The notes under the pieces: generated by a model | Seen by the model: the letters and a program-made list of their open reading frames with translations, nothing else | The model's database searches: none | What the model was told of the DNA's origin: nothing | Part shown: positions 1 through 10,458 of the stretch, one piece after another | Layout: each line of letters begins with the position of its first letter | Numbering within the stretch: the stretch's first letter is position 1 | Translations under genes and position numbers: made by a program | Assembly: GCA_903912445.1 (NCBI GenBank) | Contig: CAIWHP010000244.1 | Coordinates: 1 to 64,000 of the forward strand | Length of the DNA: 64,000 nucleotides | Direction of reading: 5' to 3' | Source of the DNA: an uncultured Lentisphaerota bacterium | GTDB lineage: Bacteria > Verrucomicrobiota > Kiritimatiellia > CAIQIC01

Positions 1-314
1 CGCTGGAGGACCGGGGCCGCAGCCTGCTGGCCAGCGACGGGCTGGCGGCTCGCACGGCACACCGGCCGTCGGAGCTCTCCGGCGGCGAGCAGCAGCGCGC
101 CGCGCTGGCGCGCGCGCTGATGAACGAGCCGGAGCTGGTGCTGGCCGACGAGCCCACCGGCAACCTCGACTCCGCCACCGGCGAGCAGGTGCTCGAACAC
201 CTCTTCCGACTGACGCGCGACCGGGGCCACACGCTGGTCATGGTGACGCACAACGCCGACATCGCGGCGCGCTGCAATCGGACGTTGATTTTGCGCGACG
301 GCAAGCTATCCTGA
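1..314 (+). CDS. ABC transporter ATP-binding protein, LolD/MacB type (C-terminal part)
   Basis: The reading frame is open from the left edge (codons from base 3) to a TGA at 312-314, so only the C-terminal ~103 residues are in the window. It carries the ABC signature LSGGEQQR, a Walker B stretch LVLADEPTGNLD and the H-loop VTHN. The ADEPTGNLD form is typical of the LolD/MacB/FtsE subgroup, which powers lipoprotein release or macrolide/peptide export with a separate permease. The Walker A region and any permease partner lie outside the window, so the exact substrate cannot be named. The next gene starts 94 bases downstream and is unrelated. Confidence 0.85.
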   Translation, partial: LEDRGRSLLASDGLAARTAHRPSELSGGEQQRAALARALMNEPELVLADEPTGNLDSATGEQVLEHLFRLTRDRGHTLVMVTHNADIAARCNRTLILRDGKLS

Positions 315-408
315 CGCCGTTCGCGTTTCCGCAAGTGGACGCGCGCAACGACGCGAAGGCGCGCGGTCATCCGTTGGTTTCCCGCGGCTGGGCGAGAAAG
401 GGATCGCT

Positions 409-1278
409 ATGAAAATCTACATGAACGGCAAGCTGGTGGACCCGGAACAGGCAAAGGTTTCCGTCTTCGACCACGGGCTGCTCTACGGCGACGGCGTCTT
501 CGAGGGCATCCGCGCCTACAACGGCCGCGTGTTCAAGCTCGACGCGCATACCGACCGGCTCTATCGCTCGGCCAAGGCGATTGACATGAACATCCCCATG
601 TCGAAGGCGGACATGAACGCCGCTGTCGTCGCCACCTGCAAAGCCAACGGCATCAAGAACGGCTACATCCGGCACGTGGTCACGCGCGGCGTCGGTTCGC
701 TCGGCCTGAACCCGGAGTCGTGCAAGGAGCCGCAGGTCATCATCATCGCCGGCGCCATCCAGCTCTATCCGCAGGAGCTCTATGACAACGGGCTCGCGGT
801 GATCACCGTGGGCACGCTGCGCAACCACACCGAGGCGGTCAACCCGCGGATCAAGAGCCTGAACTATCTGAACAACATCCTGGCGAAGATCGAGGCGATG
901 AACGCCGGCTGCATGGAGTGCATCATGCTCAACACGCAGGGCTACGTGGCCGAGGCGAGCGGCGACAACGTCTTCGTCGTCAACGGCACCACGCTGCGCA
1001 CGCCGCCCGCGTGGTGCGGCGCGCTCGAGGGCATCACGCGCGCGACGGTCATGGACCTCGCGCAGCAGCACGGCTTCACGGTGAAGGAAGACGTCCTGAC
1101 GCGTTACGACCTCTACACCGCCGACGAACTGTTCCTGACCGGCACGGCGGCGGAGATCATCAGCGTGGTCAAGATGGACCGCCGCGCGATCGGCACGGGC
1201 AAGCCCGGCCCGGTCGCCAAGCGGCTGGAGCAGGCGTACCGCGAACTCGCGCGCAGCTCCGGCACGCCGATCGAGTGA
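409..1278 (+). CDS. ilvE: Branched-chain amino acid aminotransferase (class IV PLP)
   Basis: A 289-residue fold-type IV aminotransferase that interconverts leucine, isoleucine or valine with their 2-oxo acids in the cytoplasm. The N-terminus has the family hallmark DHGLLYGDGVFEGIR (about residues 21-35). The PLP lysine is K149 in RIKSLNYLNN. The FLTGTAAEI stretch near residue 245 matches the phosphate-binding region. Length is normal for the bacterial BCAT/D-amino-acid aminotransferase-like group. The ATG at 409 is preceded by GAGAAAGGGA, a reasonable ribosome binding site. A D-amino-acid or aminodeoxychorismate lyase role is the alternative, but the KSLNYLNN motif favours BCAT. No other ilv/leu gene is adjacent. 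Confidence 0.88.
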   Translation: MKIYMNGKLVDPEQAKVSVFDHGLLYGDGVFEGIRAYNGRVFKLDAHTDRLYRSAKAIDMNIPMSKADMNAAVVATCKANGIKNGYIRHVVTRGVGSLGLNPESCKEPQVIIIAGAIQLYPQELYDNGLAVITVGTLRNHTEAVNPRIKSLNYLNNILAKIEAMNAGCMECIMLNTQGYVAEASGDNVFVVNGTTLRTPPAWCGALEGITRATVMDLAQQHGFTVKEDVLTRYDLYTADELFLTGTAAEIISVVKMDRRAIGTGKPGPVAKRLEQAYRELARSSGTPIE

Positions 1279-1289
1279 GCCGGCGGCGG

Positions 1290-1399
1290 TTTCCAAGGAT
1301 GGGAAACGGAACAGGGCGGTTTTTCCAGGGGTTGGAAAGACTCGCGGAATTTTTTCCAAGGCCTGGAAAGGCGGGCGTGAATTCTTCCAAGCCTTGGAA
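1290..1399 (+). repeat. Palindromic repeat cluster A (four TTCCAAG-N-CTTGGAA dyads)
   Basis: Four imperfect dyads lie in the ilvE-mcsA gap at 1290-1306, 1321-1338, 1352-1369 and 1385-1399. The last has perfect 7-bp arms (TTCCAAG-C-CTTGGAA). Dyad centres are at about 1298, 1330, 1361 and 1392, a spacing of 32, 31 and 31 bp. The 13-14 bp between dyads differ from each other. The same dyad recurs in seven other clusters in this window. Confidence 0.9.
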
Positions 1400-1433
1400 A
1401 ACGCAGCAGGAGCGGTACACTCCTCCGGGATTT

Positions 1434-1955
1434 ATGGCCATGCAATGCGAACTCTGCAAAGAACATGAGGCGACGGTCCACCTGACCCAGGTGGTCGGCA
1501 GCGAGGTCAAGAAGGTCAACCTCTGCGAGGCCTGTGCCGCGAAGAGCGGGCTGGACATCAAGGGGACGATCTCGATCACCGACCTGCTGATGGGGCTGAG
1601 CGGCGGCCCGGCGCTCGCGGGCGGCAAGCCGCCGCGCGCCGCCCCGGAAACCGAGCGGGCCTGCCCGCGCTGCCATATGCGGCGCGCGGATTTCCGGAAG
1701 ACCGGCCGGCTCGGCTGCGCGGACTGCTACGAGACCTTCGTGGAGGAGCTCGCCCCGATGCTCCACAACATGCACCGCGCGCACCAGCACACCGGCAAGA
1801 TCCCGGCGCGCGAGAGCAAGCGGGTCCAGTCCACGGCGGAGGCCGCCGCGCTGCAGAAGGCGCTGGAGAAGGCCGTCGCCGAGGAAAATTTCGAGGAGGC
1901 GGCGCGGCTGCGCGACCGCCTGGCGGCCCTGCGCGGGAAGGAGCCGGCGGGATGA
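1434..1955 (+). CDS. mcsA: McsA-like zinc-finger/UVR activator of the arginine kinase
   Basis: About 173 residues. The N-terminal half holds paired Cys motifs: CELC near the start, CEAC at about residue 31, then CPRC and CADC near residues 77-100, matching the zinc-binding McsA fold. The C-terminus has a UvrB/UvrC-type helical hairpin ([18 protein letters not shown]). In Firmicutes McsA activates the kinase McsB and links it to ClpC. It overlaps mcsB by four bases (ATGA) and lies directly upstream of mcsB and clpC, which supports the assignment. The start is either ATG 1434 or ATG 1440; neither has a strong ribosome binding site. The repeat cluster just upstream ends 34 bases before the start. 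Confidence 0.88.
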   Translation: MAMQCELCKEHEATVHLTQVVGSEVKKVNLCEACAAKSGLDIKGTISITDLLMGLSGGPALAGGKPPRAAPETERACPRCHMRRADFRKTGRLGCADCYETFVEELAPMLHNMHRAHQHTGKIPARESKRVQSTAEAAALQKALEKAVAEENFEEAARLRDRLAALRGKEPAG

Positions 1956-3009
1956 GGCTCGACGAACTCCTGCAGCAGCCATGCGCGTGGCTGGCGACGG
2001 GCGCCGACACCGGGACGGTGGTCAGCAGCCGCATCCGGCTCGCGCGCAACCTGCGCGGCGCCGCGTTCCCAGGCTGGGCCGGCGAGGAAGAGTGCGAGCG
2101 GATCTGGCAGCAGATGCGGGCCACCCTCATGGACATCCCCAGCCTCGCGCCGGCCTTCGCCTTCTCCATGGCCGAGTTGGAGGAATTCGAGCGGATGATC
2201 CTCTTCGAGCGCCACCTGATCAGCGGCGAGATGGCGCAGCGCGGGCGCGGCAGCGGACTGGTCGCCCGCAGCGACGAGACGATCTCCGTCATGGTCAACG
2301 AGGAAGACCACCTGCGCCTGCAAAGCATGACGCCGGGGCTGGCGCTGCAGCAGATCTGGCAGCGGATGAACGCCCTCGACGACGAGATCGAGGCGCGCGC
2401 CCGCTACGCCTTCTCGCCGCGTCTGGGCTACCTGACCGCCTGCCCCACCAACGTCGGCACCGGGCTGCGGGCGAGCGTGATGCTGCACCTGCCGGGGCTG
2501 GCGCTGATGAACGAGCTGAACCCGGTGGCCAAGGGCCTGACCAAGATCGGCCTGGCCGTCCGCGGGCTGTGGGGCGAGGGCACCGAGGCCGTGGGCAACA
2601 TGTTCCAGATCTCCAACCAGATCACGCTCGGCGACCGCGAGGAAAACATTGTCCGCAACATCGAACAGATCGTGCTCGAACTGGTCGAACACGAGAAGAA
2701 CGCGCGGGCCCGGCTGCTGGAGAAGCGCGAGATTGTGGTGCGCGACCACGTGGGCCGCGCGCTGGGCATCCTGAGCCACGCGCACCTCCTCGACTCGAAG
2801 GAGGCCCTGAACCTGCTCTCCGGTCTGAGGCTGGGGATCGACCTGGGGATCTTGACCGGGGTCGACCGTGCCGCGGTGGACCGGCTGCTGCTCCTGACGC
2901 AGCCGGCGCACCTGCAGCAGCGCGAGGGCAAGATGCTCAAGCCGAAGGACCGCGACCGGGTCCGGGCCGATTTAGTCCGCACGCAACTGGCGGCGGCGAA
3001 AGGATTATC

Positions 3010-3013
<4 letters not shown>
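1952..3013 (+). CDS. mcsB: Protein-arginine kinase
   Basis: A 353-residue phosphagen-kinase-fold protein that phosphorylates arginine side chains, marking proteins for ClpC-ClpP in the cytoplasm. Seen in the sequence: [11 protein letters not shown] (about residues 24-34), the active-site cysteine segment [12 protein letters not shown] (Cys about 163), and [13 protein letters not shown] followed by SNQITLG near residue 225, all hallmarks of McsB rather than creatine kinase. The length matches the family. It is translationally coupled at both ends: its ATG overlaps the mcsA stop and its stop overlaps the clpC start. The GTP/CtsR-binding context known from Bacillus is absent, since no ctsR lies in the operon. 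Confidence 0.95.
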
Positions 3014-5529
<2,516 letters not shown>

Positions 5530-5588
5530 CGGGCGGCTTTCAGCGGTCGTCCGTCAGCCTCCCCGGGATGGAAAACGCCGGGATTGAG

Positions 5589-5965
5589 ATGAAGAAAACC
5601 AGTTTCAACTGGCGGGTTGTTGCCATCGTCTTTGTGGGCCTGATGTGCCTGCTTTTATTCCCCACCCTTCTCCGGCCCGTCCATCATCCGCCTTGGGCCG
5701 TGAGCAGAGGGCTCATGAATGGCGTGAGCGAGGCTTCGAAACATTATCATGACGAGCATAAAACTGGCCCCAATCGTTGGCTGATCTCACCAATATCATT
5801 TATTGCGAACGAGGACTGGTTGATTTTTGGAGCCGTTCGTTGATCTATCAGCCCTTCGATCCGGCGAAGGGCTACGGCTCGGTGATCAGCTACGGTAGCG
5901 ATGGCAAGCCCGGCGGCAGCGGCGAGGCGGCGGATATTGAGGTCCGTTTCGGCGCTGAGCGGTAG
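5589..5965 (+). pseudogene. Frameshifted type II secretion pseudopilin-like gene
   Basis: Two overlapping frames together make one protein. The first (from ATG 5589; an in-frame ATG lies at 5568) encodes a short basic N-terminus, a membrane segment (VVAIVFVGLMCLLLFPTLL) and ...HYHDEHKTGPNRW. The second frame, one base back, continues as LADLTN... and ends PFDPAKGYGSVISYGSDGKPGGSGEAADI, which is the characteristic C-terminus of GspG-type pseudopilins. The switch must lie about 5765-5790 and would be repaired by inserting one base. The N-terminus lacks the usual G-FTLIE prepilin motif, so it may be a derived soluble-domain relative. Local G+C is lower than in neighbouring genes. It could also be an assembly error in an intact gene. 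Confidence 0.7.
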
Positions 5966-6071
5966 GTCGGTTTTCTTTCGGCTCCGCCGGAGGCGTCGCC
6001 CTACCATTCCCAAGTCTTTGGGCGACCTCGTTTCCAGTCGCCATTGAACTGCAGCGCACCATCCGCCGGAC

Positions 6072-6109
6072 TTCGATGTTCGATGTTAAATGTTCGATGT
6101 TCGATGTTC
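6072..6109. repeat. Short tandem repeat of TTCGATG units
   Basis: Five near-identical TTCGATGT-type units (one altered to TTAAATGT) run in tandem here and overlap the 3' end of the minus-strand nucleotidyltransferase gene, supplying its last codons (EHRTSNI) and its stop. A related GTTCGTCGG pair follows at 6105-6122. The base composition is unlike the surrounding coding DNA. Confidence 0.75.
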
Positions 6110-7477
6110 GTCGGGTTCGTCGGGCGCGTCGGGCTTGGCCAGCTCGGCGTCGAGCCAGGCGAGGAGCTCCTCACGCGTGGTCAGGTGGCCTTCGAGCTGG
6201 CGCTCGTAGGCGCGCTTGTGCCAGCGGCCGAGTTCTAGGCCGGGTTTGAAGCCGCGCGCCATCAGATCGTGGCCGGTGATCAGCGGCTTGGGCAGCACCG
6301 GCTCGTGCTTCAGCTCTTCCTGAAACTGCACCAGAAATGCATGGTTCACCACGTCGCCGTGGCTCGCGCGGCAGTCGAGCCAGTGCAGCTGCAGCTCGAC
6401 CGGGAAGGTCCGCGCGCCGACGAGCTGGCGCAGCTTGGCGCGGCGCATCTGCCGGACCTCCTTGAAGCGCATGTGGTTCTTCACGCAGTAGGCGATGTCC
6501 TCGATCTCGTCGGCGGACATTTTCAGCCGCCGCAAGACGGCCTCCGCCATCTTCGCGCCGGCCTCGTCGTGATAGTTGAAGCGGATGCGGTCGCTGCCGT
6601 CGGGCTCGCGCGTCAGCACGGCGGTCGGCGGCTTGCCGATGTCGTGGAGCAGCACGGCCCACGCTAGCGTGCGCGAGCGCTCCGCCGGCATGTCGTCGAG
6701 CATCATGACGGTATGGACGAAGACATCGCCCTCGGGATGGAACTGCGGCGGCTGCGCCTGCCCCTCGAGCGCGGCGACCTCCGGCAGCAGCACGGCAAGC
6801 AGGCCGCTGCGCTGCAGCAGCCGCAGCGCCTGTCCGGGGCGCGGGGCCTCGACGAGCAGCCGCGAGAGCTCCTGCTGGATGCGCTCGGCGCTGATGGCGG
6901 TGATGCGCGGCGCGTATGCCTGCACCGCGGCGAAGGTCTCCGGATCGATGGCGAACTCCAGCGTCGCGGCGAACCGCACGGCGCGCAGCAGCCGCAGATA
7001 ATCCTCGGCAAACCGCGCGCGTGGCGCGCCGATGGCGCGGATGATTTTCTTGCCCAGATCCTCGCGGCCGCCCACATAGTCGATGACCGCGCCGGTCTCC
7101 GGGTCGCTGAACAGGCCGTTGACCGTGAAGTCGCGGCGCTGCGCGTCCTCCTCCGGCGTGCTGAAGGCGACCGCGTCGGGCCGGCGACCGTCGGAGCCGC
7201 CGAGGTCGCGGCGGAAGGTGGCGACCTCGGTCGGGTGGCCGGCGAGGACGACCTGCATGACGCCGAACGCCCGGCCGGTTTCGATGGTGCGCGAGAAAAG
7301 CTGGACGATCTGGTCGGGCGTCGCGCTGGTGGCGATGTCGAAATCCTTCGGTGCGCGGCCGAGTAGCCGGTCGCGGACGCAGCCGCCGGCGAAGAGCGCG
7401 GCATGGCCGGCGGCGCGCAGCGTCCGCGCGATGTCGCGGGCGTGCGCTTCTTTCGCAGCGATGGAGAGTTCGGTCAC
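6086..7477 (-). CDS. CCA tRNA nucleotidyltransferase / poly(A) polymerase family protein with HD domain
   Basis: About 463 residues from a GTG at 7477; a longer open frame reaches 7567 but would run through tspO. The N-terminal class II nucleotidyltransferase domain has FAGGCVRDRLLGRAPKDFDIAT, in which DFD supplies the metal-binding aspartates. RRDFTVNGL and EDYLRLLRAVRFA follow in the usual order. A central HD domain (HTVMMLDDM, then LLHDIGKP) suggests phosphohydrolase activity like that of E. coli Cca. The enzyme adds or repairs the CCA end of tRNA. It is third in a minus-strand set after the CXXCXGXG gene and tspO (31-base gap to tspO). Its C-terminal end is encoded within a TTCGATG tandem repeat. 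Confidence 0.88.
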   Translation of the reverse strand: MTELSIAAKEAHARDIARTLRAAGHAALFAGGCVRDRLLGRAPKDFDIATSATPDQIVQLFSRTIETGRAFGVMQVVLAGHPTEVATFRRDLGGSDGRRPDAVAFSTPEEDAQRRDFTVNGLFSDPETGAVIDYVGGREDLGKKIIRAIGAPRARFAEDYLRLLRAVRFAATLEFAIDPETFAAVQAYAPRITAISAERIQQELSRLLVEAPRPGQALRLLQRSGLLAVLLPEVAALEGQAQPPQFHPEGDVFVHTVMMLDDMPAERSRTLAWAVLLHDIGKPPTAVLTREPDGSDRIRFNYHDEAGAKMAEAVLRRLKMSADEIEDIAYCVKNHMRFKEVRQMRRAKLRQLVGARTFPVELQLHWLDCRASHGDVVNHAFLVQFQEELKHEPVLPKPLITGHDLMARGFKPGLELGRWHKRAYERQLEGHLTTREELLAWLDAELAKPDAPDEPDEHRTSNI

Positions 7478-7508
7478 GGGTGCAGTAAACCAGATTTCCG
7501 ACGCGCCG

Positions 7509-7979
7509 TTAAGCGTTGAGCCGCCAGATCGCCCAGTTGAGCGCGGCGGCAAACGTACACCACACAAGGTAGGGAGCGAGCAAGGCGCCGGCGATGGTGT
7601 CGCGGCGGAAGAACACGGCGGTCGTCGCGGCGAGCGTCAGCCAGAGCGCGGCGAGCACGATCAACGCCGCCCCGATCTGATGGCCGCCGAAGAAGACCGG
7701 CGACCAGGCGGCGTTGAGCGCGAGCTGCGCCAGAAAGAGCGCCAGCGGCAGCGTGCGGTTTGGGCGCCGCCCGATACGGTGCGCGGCCACGGCCATCATC
7801 ACATAGAGCACCGTCCACACCGGCCCGAAAAGCCACTCCGGAGGATTCCAGACCGGCTTGTGAAGGGTGGGATACCATTGCCGGACCGCGTCCGCGGTGA
7901 AGCCCGCGCCCAGCGCCCCGGCGCCCAAACAGAGCGCCAGCCACAGCAGCAGGCTCAGCCAAGGAGGTGCGTTACGCAT
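7509..7979 (-). CDS. tspO: TspO/MBR family membrane protein
   Basis: A 156-residue integral membrane protein with five hydrophobic segments. It has the conserved WNPPEWLFGPVWTVLYVMM segment of the TspO family (residues about 45-63) and the downstream LNAAWSPVFF motif. TspO proteins bind tetrapyrroles and sterol-like ligands and are linked to stress and redox responses, but the role here is unknown. The start at 7979 (MRNAPPW) is chosen because an upstream in-frame extension to 8036 would overlap the preceding gene and has no family similarity. It sits 14 bases downstream of the CXXCXGXG gene, so the two are probably cotranscribed. Confidence 0.92.
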   Translation of the reverse strand: MRNAPPWLSLLLWLALCLGAGALGAGFTADAVRQWYPTLHKPVWNPPEWLFGPVWTVLYVMMAVAAHRIGRRPNRTLPLALFLAQLALNAAWSPVFFGGHQIGAALIVLAALWLTLAATTAVFFRRDTIAGALLAPYLVWCTFAAALNWAIWRLNA

Positions 7980-7993
7980 GGGCAGCCAACGCG

Positions 7994-9157
7994 TCAGCGC
8001 CGGGAGACGCGGCCCACGCCCTTGCAGTTGGAGCACAGGACCAGGCCTTCGCCACTGCAGTCAGTGCAGGGGGCGTTGCGGATTTTGCCGGCGCCGCGGC
8101 AGCGGTTGCAGGCCAAGGTGCCATCGCCCCGGCACTGGGTGCAGACGGGGTTCTGGCCGGCGCCGCTGCAGGTCTTGCAAACCTGGATGGCCTTGCCGGT
8201 GCAGACCGTGCAGGCGAGATGGGCGGCGCCTTTGCAGGTGCGGCAGAGGCTGTGGCCCGTGCCGCCGCAGGTCGGGCAGAAGGAGCCCATCGAGGTGTAC
8301 CTGCCGGACGTAGTGGCGGTTTTCTTGGTGGGCTTGCCGGTGGCGCCGCAGTCGGCGCACGGGGCGTAGCCGGAAGTACATTCCCCATTGCTGCACTTGG
8401 CCCACCCGGCACCGTCGCACTTGATACAAGCGAGCTTGCCCAGCCCGGCACAATCCAAGCAGGGGCTGCCCAGGGTGCGCATAAGCTGCACGCGGTCCTT
8501 GAGCGTCAGGTCCTTCGTCAGATCCTCCGGCAGCCAGACCCCGGAGAGGCCCGACCAGCCGCGGTCCTTTTGCAGGGCGTCGTAGTCCCGCTTGACCTGG
8601 GCGCGGTCGTGGTTGAGCAGGTCGGCGCGGACGAAGACGCCCAGCGTGCCGGCGCCGTCGCAGAACTTGCACCGGACGGAATCGGAATGCATGACCTGCT
8701 CGCGGCCGCTGGTGAGCTTGATGCGAATATCGGCATGGCCGGTGCCCTTGCAGAGCGGACAGGTGACCGCCGAGGAGCTCAGCCGTTTTTCATAGCCCAG
8801 CATCAAGCTGACCAAATTGCTGGCGCGGGAGGAGTTGGTGCCCTCGGTCATCATGTTCAACGTATAGGCGTTGCGGGCATAGAACCAAGCCAGCCAGAGT
8901 TTCTTGGCCGCGGCCACCTCGCCGGCTTTGCGCCAATCATCGTCGGCCGCGATGGCCCAGGTGGGTTTGACCACCTTGACGGCGTCCGGCGCGACCTTGA
9001 CGGGCACCTTGGGCAGCGCCGCGCTGCAGTGGGTGCACTTCTCCGTGCCTTCGGTCTGTTCATAGCCGCACTTGGGGCAGGTCAGCAAAGCGCCCAAACC
9101 GGTGAGGGCAGCGCACAGGATGACAGCCAGCAGGGCAAACCACGTATTTCTTTTCAT
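7994..9157 (-). CDS. Membrane-anchored CXXCXGXG-repeat zinc-finger protein
   Basis: A 387-residue protein with an N-terminal hydrophobic segment (WFALLAVILCAALTGLGALL) that is a signal anchor or signal peptide, followed at once by a zinc-ribbon-like CPKC...CTHC pair. The rest contains about 13 DnaJ-type CXXCXGXG-like motifs (for example CPLCKGTG, CKFCDGAG, CPTCGGTG, CNRCRGAG, CTDCSGEG). Such repeats bind zinc and, in DnaJ, help hold unfolded substrate, but there is no J domain here. It is transcribed away from the Tad pilus operon, whose first pilin starts 98 bases away on the other strand, which makes a link to pilus or cell-surface assembly an untested idea. Function unknown. Confidence 0.8.
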   Translation of the reverse strand: MKRNTWFALLAVILCAALTGLGALLTCPKCGYEQTEGTEKCTHCSAALPKVPVKVAPDAVKVVKPTWAIAADDDWRKAGEVAAAKKLWLAWFYARNAYTLNMMTEGTNSSRASNLVSLMLGYEKRLSSSAVTCPLCKGTGHADIRIKLTSGREQVMHSDSVRCKFCDGAGTLGVFVRADLLNHDRAQVKRDYDALQKDRGWSGLSGVWLPEDLTKDLTLKDRVQLMRTLGSPCLDCAGLGKLACIKCDGAGWAKCSNGECTSGYAPCADCGATGKPTKKTATTSGRYTSMGSFCPTCGGTGHSLCRTCKGAAHLACTVCTGKAIQVCKTCSGAGQNPVCTQCRGDGTLACNRCRGAGKIRNAPCTDCSGEGLVLCSNCKGVGRVSRR

Positions 9158-9212
9158 CGCTTTTCCTCGCTTTGCCGGGCAGTTGGCCCGCCCGATGCTT
9201 CACACGCAAATC

Positions 9213-9243
9213 AGTATAGCTTTTTTTCTTTTTGTGAGTACAA
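9213..9243 (-). promoter_or_regulatory. Candidate sigma70-like promoter for the CXXCXGXG gene
   Basis: An A/T-rich island in otherwise G+C-rich DNA. Reading the minus strand, TTGTAC (9243-9238) and TATACT (9218-9213) resemble -35 and -10 boxes, but the spacing is 19 bases, longer than ideal. The T-run and TACAAT on the plus strand of the same island could equally serve the divergent pilin operon. Confidence 0.35.
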
Positions 9244-9255
9244 TATATTCGCAAT

Positions 9256-9432
9256 ATGAAGTGGCACAACCAGTGGGCGGGATGGCGCTGCAAGGCCGGG
9301 CAGGCGATGGTGGAGTATGTGGTCTTGACCGGCATGACGCTGGGCGTGCTGCTCATGTTGGCCGTATTTTTGTTCGCCTTCAAAGAGGCGGGCGGGCGGG
9401 TGTTGGATTTGATTGCGTATGAATATCCGTAA
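9256..9432 (+). CDS. Short Flp-like prepilin (58 residues)
   Basis: ATG at 9256 to TAA at 9430-9432. A basic leader ending KAG is followed by QAMVEYVVLTG and one hydrophobic helix (LGVLLMLAVFLFAF). The G|QAMVEY junction places glutamate at +5 and tyrosine at +6 after the predicted prepilin peptidase cut, as in Flp pilins of Tad systems. It lies 21 bases upstream of a second, paralogous pilin gene and heads the Tad operon. At under 60 codons it is easily missed by gene callers. Which of the two is the major pilin cannot be told from sequence. No clear ribosome binding site is visible. Confidence 0.78.
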   Translation: MKWHNQWAGWRCKAGQAMVEYVVLTGMTLGVLLMLAVFLFAFKEAGGRVLDLIAYEYP

Positions 9433-9453
9433 CAGCACAGTGAGAGGAGCAGC

Positions 9454-9687
9454 ATGAAGAATCGGAATAAACGCGGGCAGGCGATGGTGGAATACATCAT
9501 CATCGTGGTGTTGGTGGCGATCGCGGCGTTGGCGGTTTTCGCGGCTTTCAGCGATACGATTCGCGCCAAGCTCTCGGGCGCCGTGTCCGAGATGGACAGC
9601 GGCACAGGCTCGCAGGCCGCCCAGGCTGCGGCGCAGACCAAGTCGCAGGACACCCTGAAGAGCTTGGACGCGACCGGCACGCACTGA
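9454..9687 (+). CDS. Flp-like pilin
   Basis: A 77-residue prepilin. The leader MKNRNKRG is followed by QAMVEYIIIVVLVAIAALAVFAAF, giving the same G|QAMVEY junction as the preceding gene (E at +5, Y at +6). A hydrophilic Ala/Gln/Ser-rich tail follows. In Tad systems the Flp pilin is polymerised into a fibre for adhesion and, in predators and colonisers, surface contact. A purine-rich GAGAGGAGCAGC stretch precedes the ATG, a good ribosome binding site, which suggests strong translation and favours this gene as the major pilin. It is followed by a 105-base gap with two hairpins before the TadE-like gene. Confidence 0.85.
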   Translation: MKNRNKRGQAMVEYIIIVVLVAIAALAVFAAFSDTIRAKLSGAVSEMDSGTGSQAAQAAAQTKSQDTLKSLDATGTH

Positions 9688-9725
9688 GGCCCGGCGCGCT
9701 TCATCGCCATGCAGGCCATCGCCCA

Positions 9726-9774
9726 GCGACGGTTTCGAACCGTTGCCGTGGGGCGTAAGACATTCGGTGCCCCA
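9726..9774 (+). other. Two consecutive stem-loops between the pilin and TadE-like genes
   Basis: First stem: GCGACGGTT (9726-9734), loop TCG, AACCGTTGC (9738-9746), nine pairs including one G-T. Second stem: TGGGGC (9749-9754) with GCCCCA (9769-9774) and a 14-base loop. No T-run follows either stem, so these are not classic intrinsic terminators. They could be processing or attenuation structures that keep pilin mRNA more abundant than the downstream genes. Their presence also argues that the next gene begins at 9793 rather than at the in-frame ATG 9709. Confidence 0.45.
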
Positions 9775-9792
9775 GGCAGCGGGTTGCGAACG

Positions 9793-10458
9793 ATGTCGTC
9801 TCGATCAGGTCAAAGCCTGATTGAGTCGTGCATTGTTATCGTCATCCTGTGCCTTGTTTTGTTCGGCAGTTTGCAGGTTTCCCAGATATTCATGGCGCGC
9901 GAGATCCTCGACCACGCCGCCGTCTGTGGCGCCCGGGCTAAAGCGGTGGGTTTCAATGAGTTCATGGTTCAGAAAACCATCCGCGTGGCGGCCATTCCCC
10001 TTGCCGGGCAAATGACGCAGCCCAGCCCTGTTTACAGTCCCCTGGTCATCCAGCAACCGCATAGCATTGATCGCGCGTGGCGGCGGGCTTTGTCCTACAG
10101 GGGCAGCTCGGCGCAGGTGGCGGACGAGTATGTTGCCATCCCCTTTTATTTAGGCTCCGGGAATTGGGGCGAGGCGGCGGGTTACCTGGATTATCAGCTT
10201 GATTATTTGAACAAGTACGGCTGGACGTATGCAGCGGGCAGCCTGACCAAAACCCCCAACATCAACCAGTCAGTCACCCTGCGAAACTTGGTGAATACAA
10301 CCTATCCTCAAGATGATAACGTGGCGGTCACGGTGCATGTGCAGCATGATTTCCCCTTGAATTTCGGCCTGCACCGGGCCTTTTTCCAAGGTCAAGACGA
10401 TCTGATGCTCAAAGGCCAGGCCACCATCGAAAGCCACTACAAACTTTACCTCGAATGA
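9793..10458 (+). CDS. TadE-like pseudopilin
   Basis: About 221 residues from ATG 9793 (an in-frame ATG at 9709 would add 28 residues without family character). The N-terminus MSSRSG|QSLIESCIVIVILCLVLFGSLQVSQIF has the short leader, G|Q cut site, glutamate at +5 and hydrophobic helix of TadE-type pseudopilins. The remaining ~180 residues form a hydrophilic extracytoplasmic domain without recognisable homologues to me. TadE-like proteins are minor pilins needed for Flp fibre assembly. The stop codon overlaps the start of the next gene by four bases (ATGA), showing operon structure. Base composition is less G+C-rich than the ATPase genes downstream. Confidence 0.75.
   Translation: MSSRSGQSLIESCIVIVILCLVLFGSLQVSQIFMAREILDHAAVCGARAKAVGFNEFMVQKTIRVAAIPLAGQMTQPSPVYSPLVIQQPHSIDRAWRRALSYRGSSAQVADEYVAIPFYLGSGNWGEAAGYLDYQLDYLNKYGWTYAAGSLTKTPNINQSVTLRNLVNTTYPQDDNVAVTVHVQHDFPLNFGLHRAFFQGQDDLMLKGQATIESHYKLYLE

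Noticed and set aside
1290-1399. CRISPR array suggested by the regular 31-32 bp repeat unit
   Set aside because: The repeats are imperfect dyads of 15-19 bp, the spacers are only 12-14 bp, clusters have 2-5 units, some lie inside genes, and no cas gene is present.
9721-9750. A tRNA-like GGTTTCGAACC segment
   Set aside because: It resembles a T-arm but no acceptor, D or anticodon stems fit around it; it forms a simple hairpin instead.
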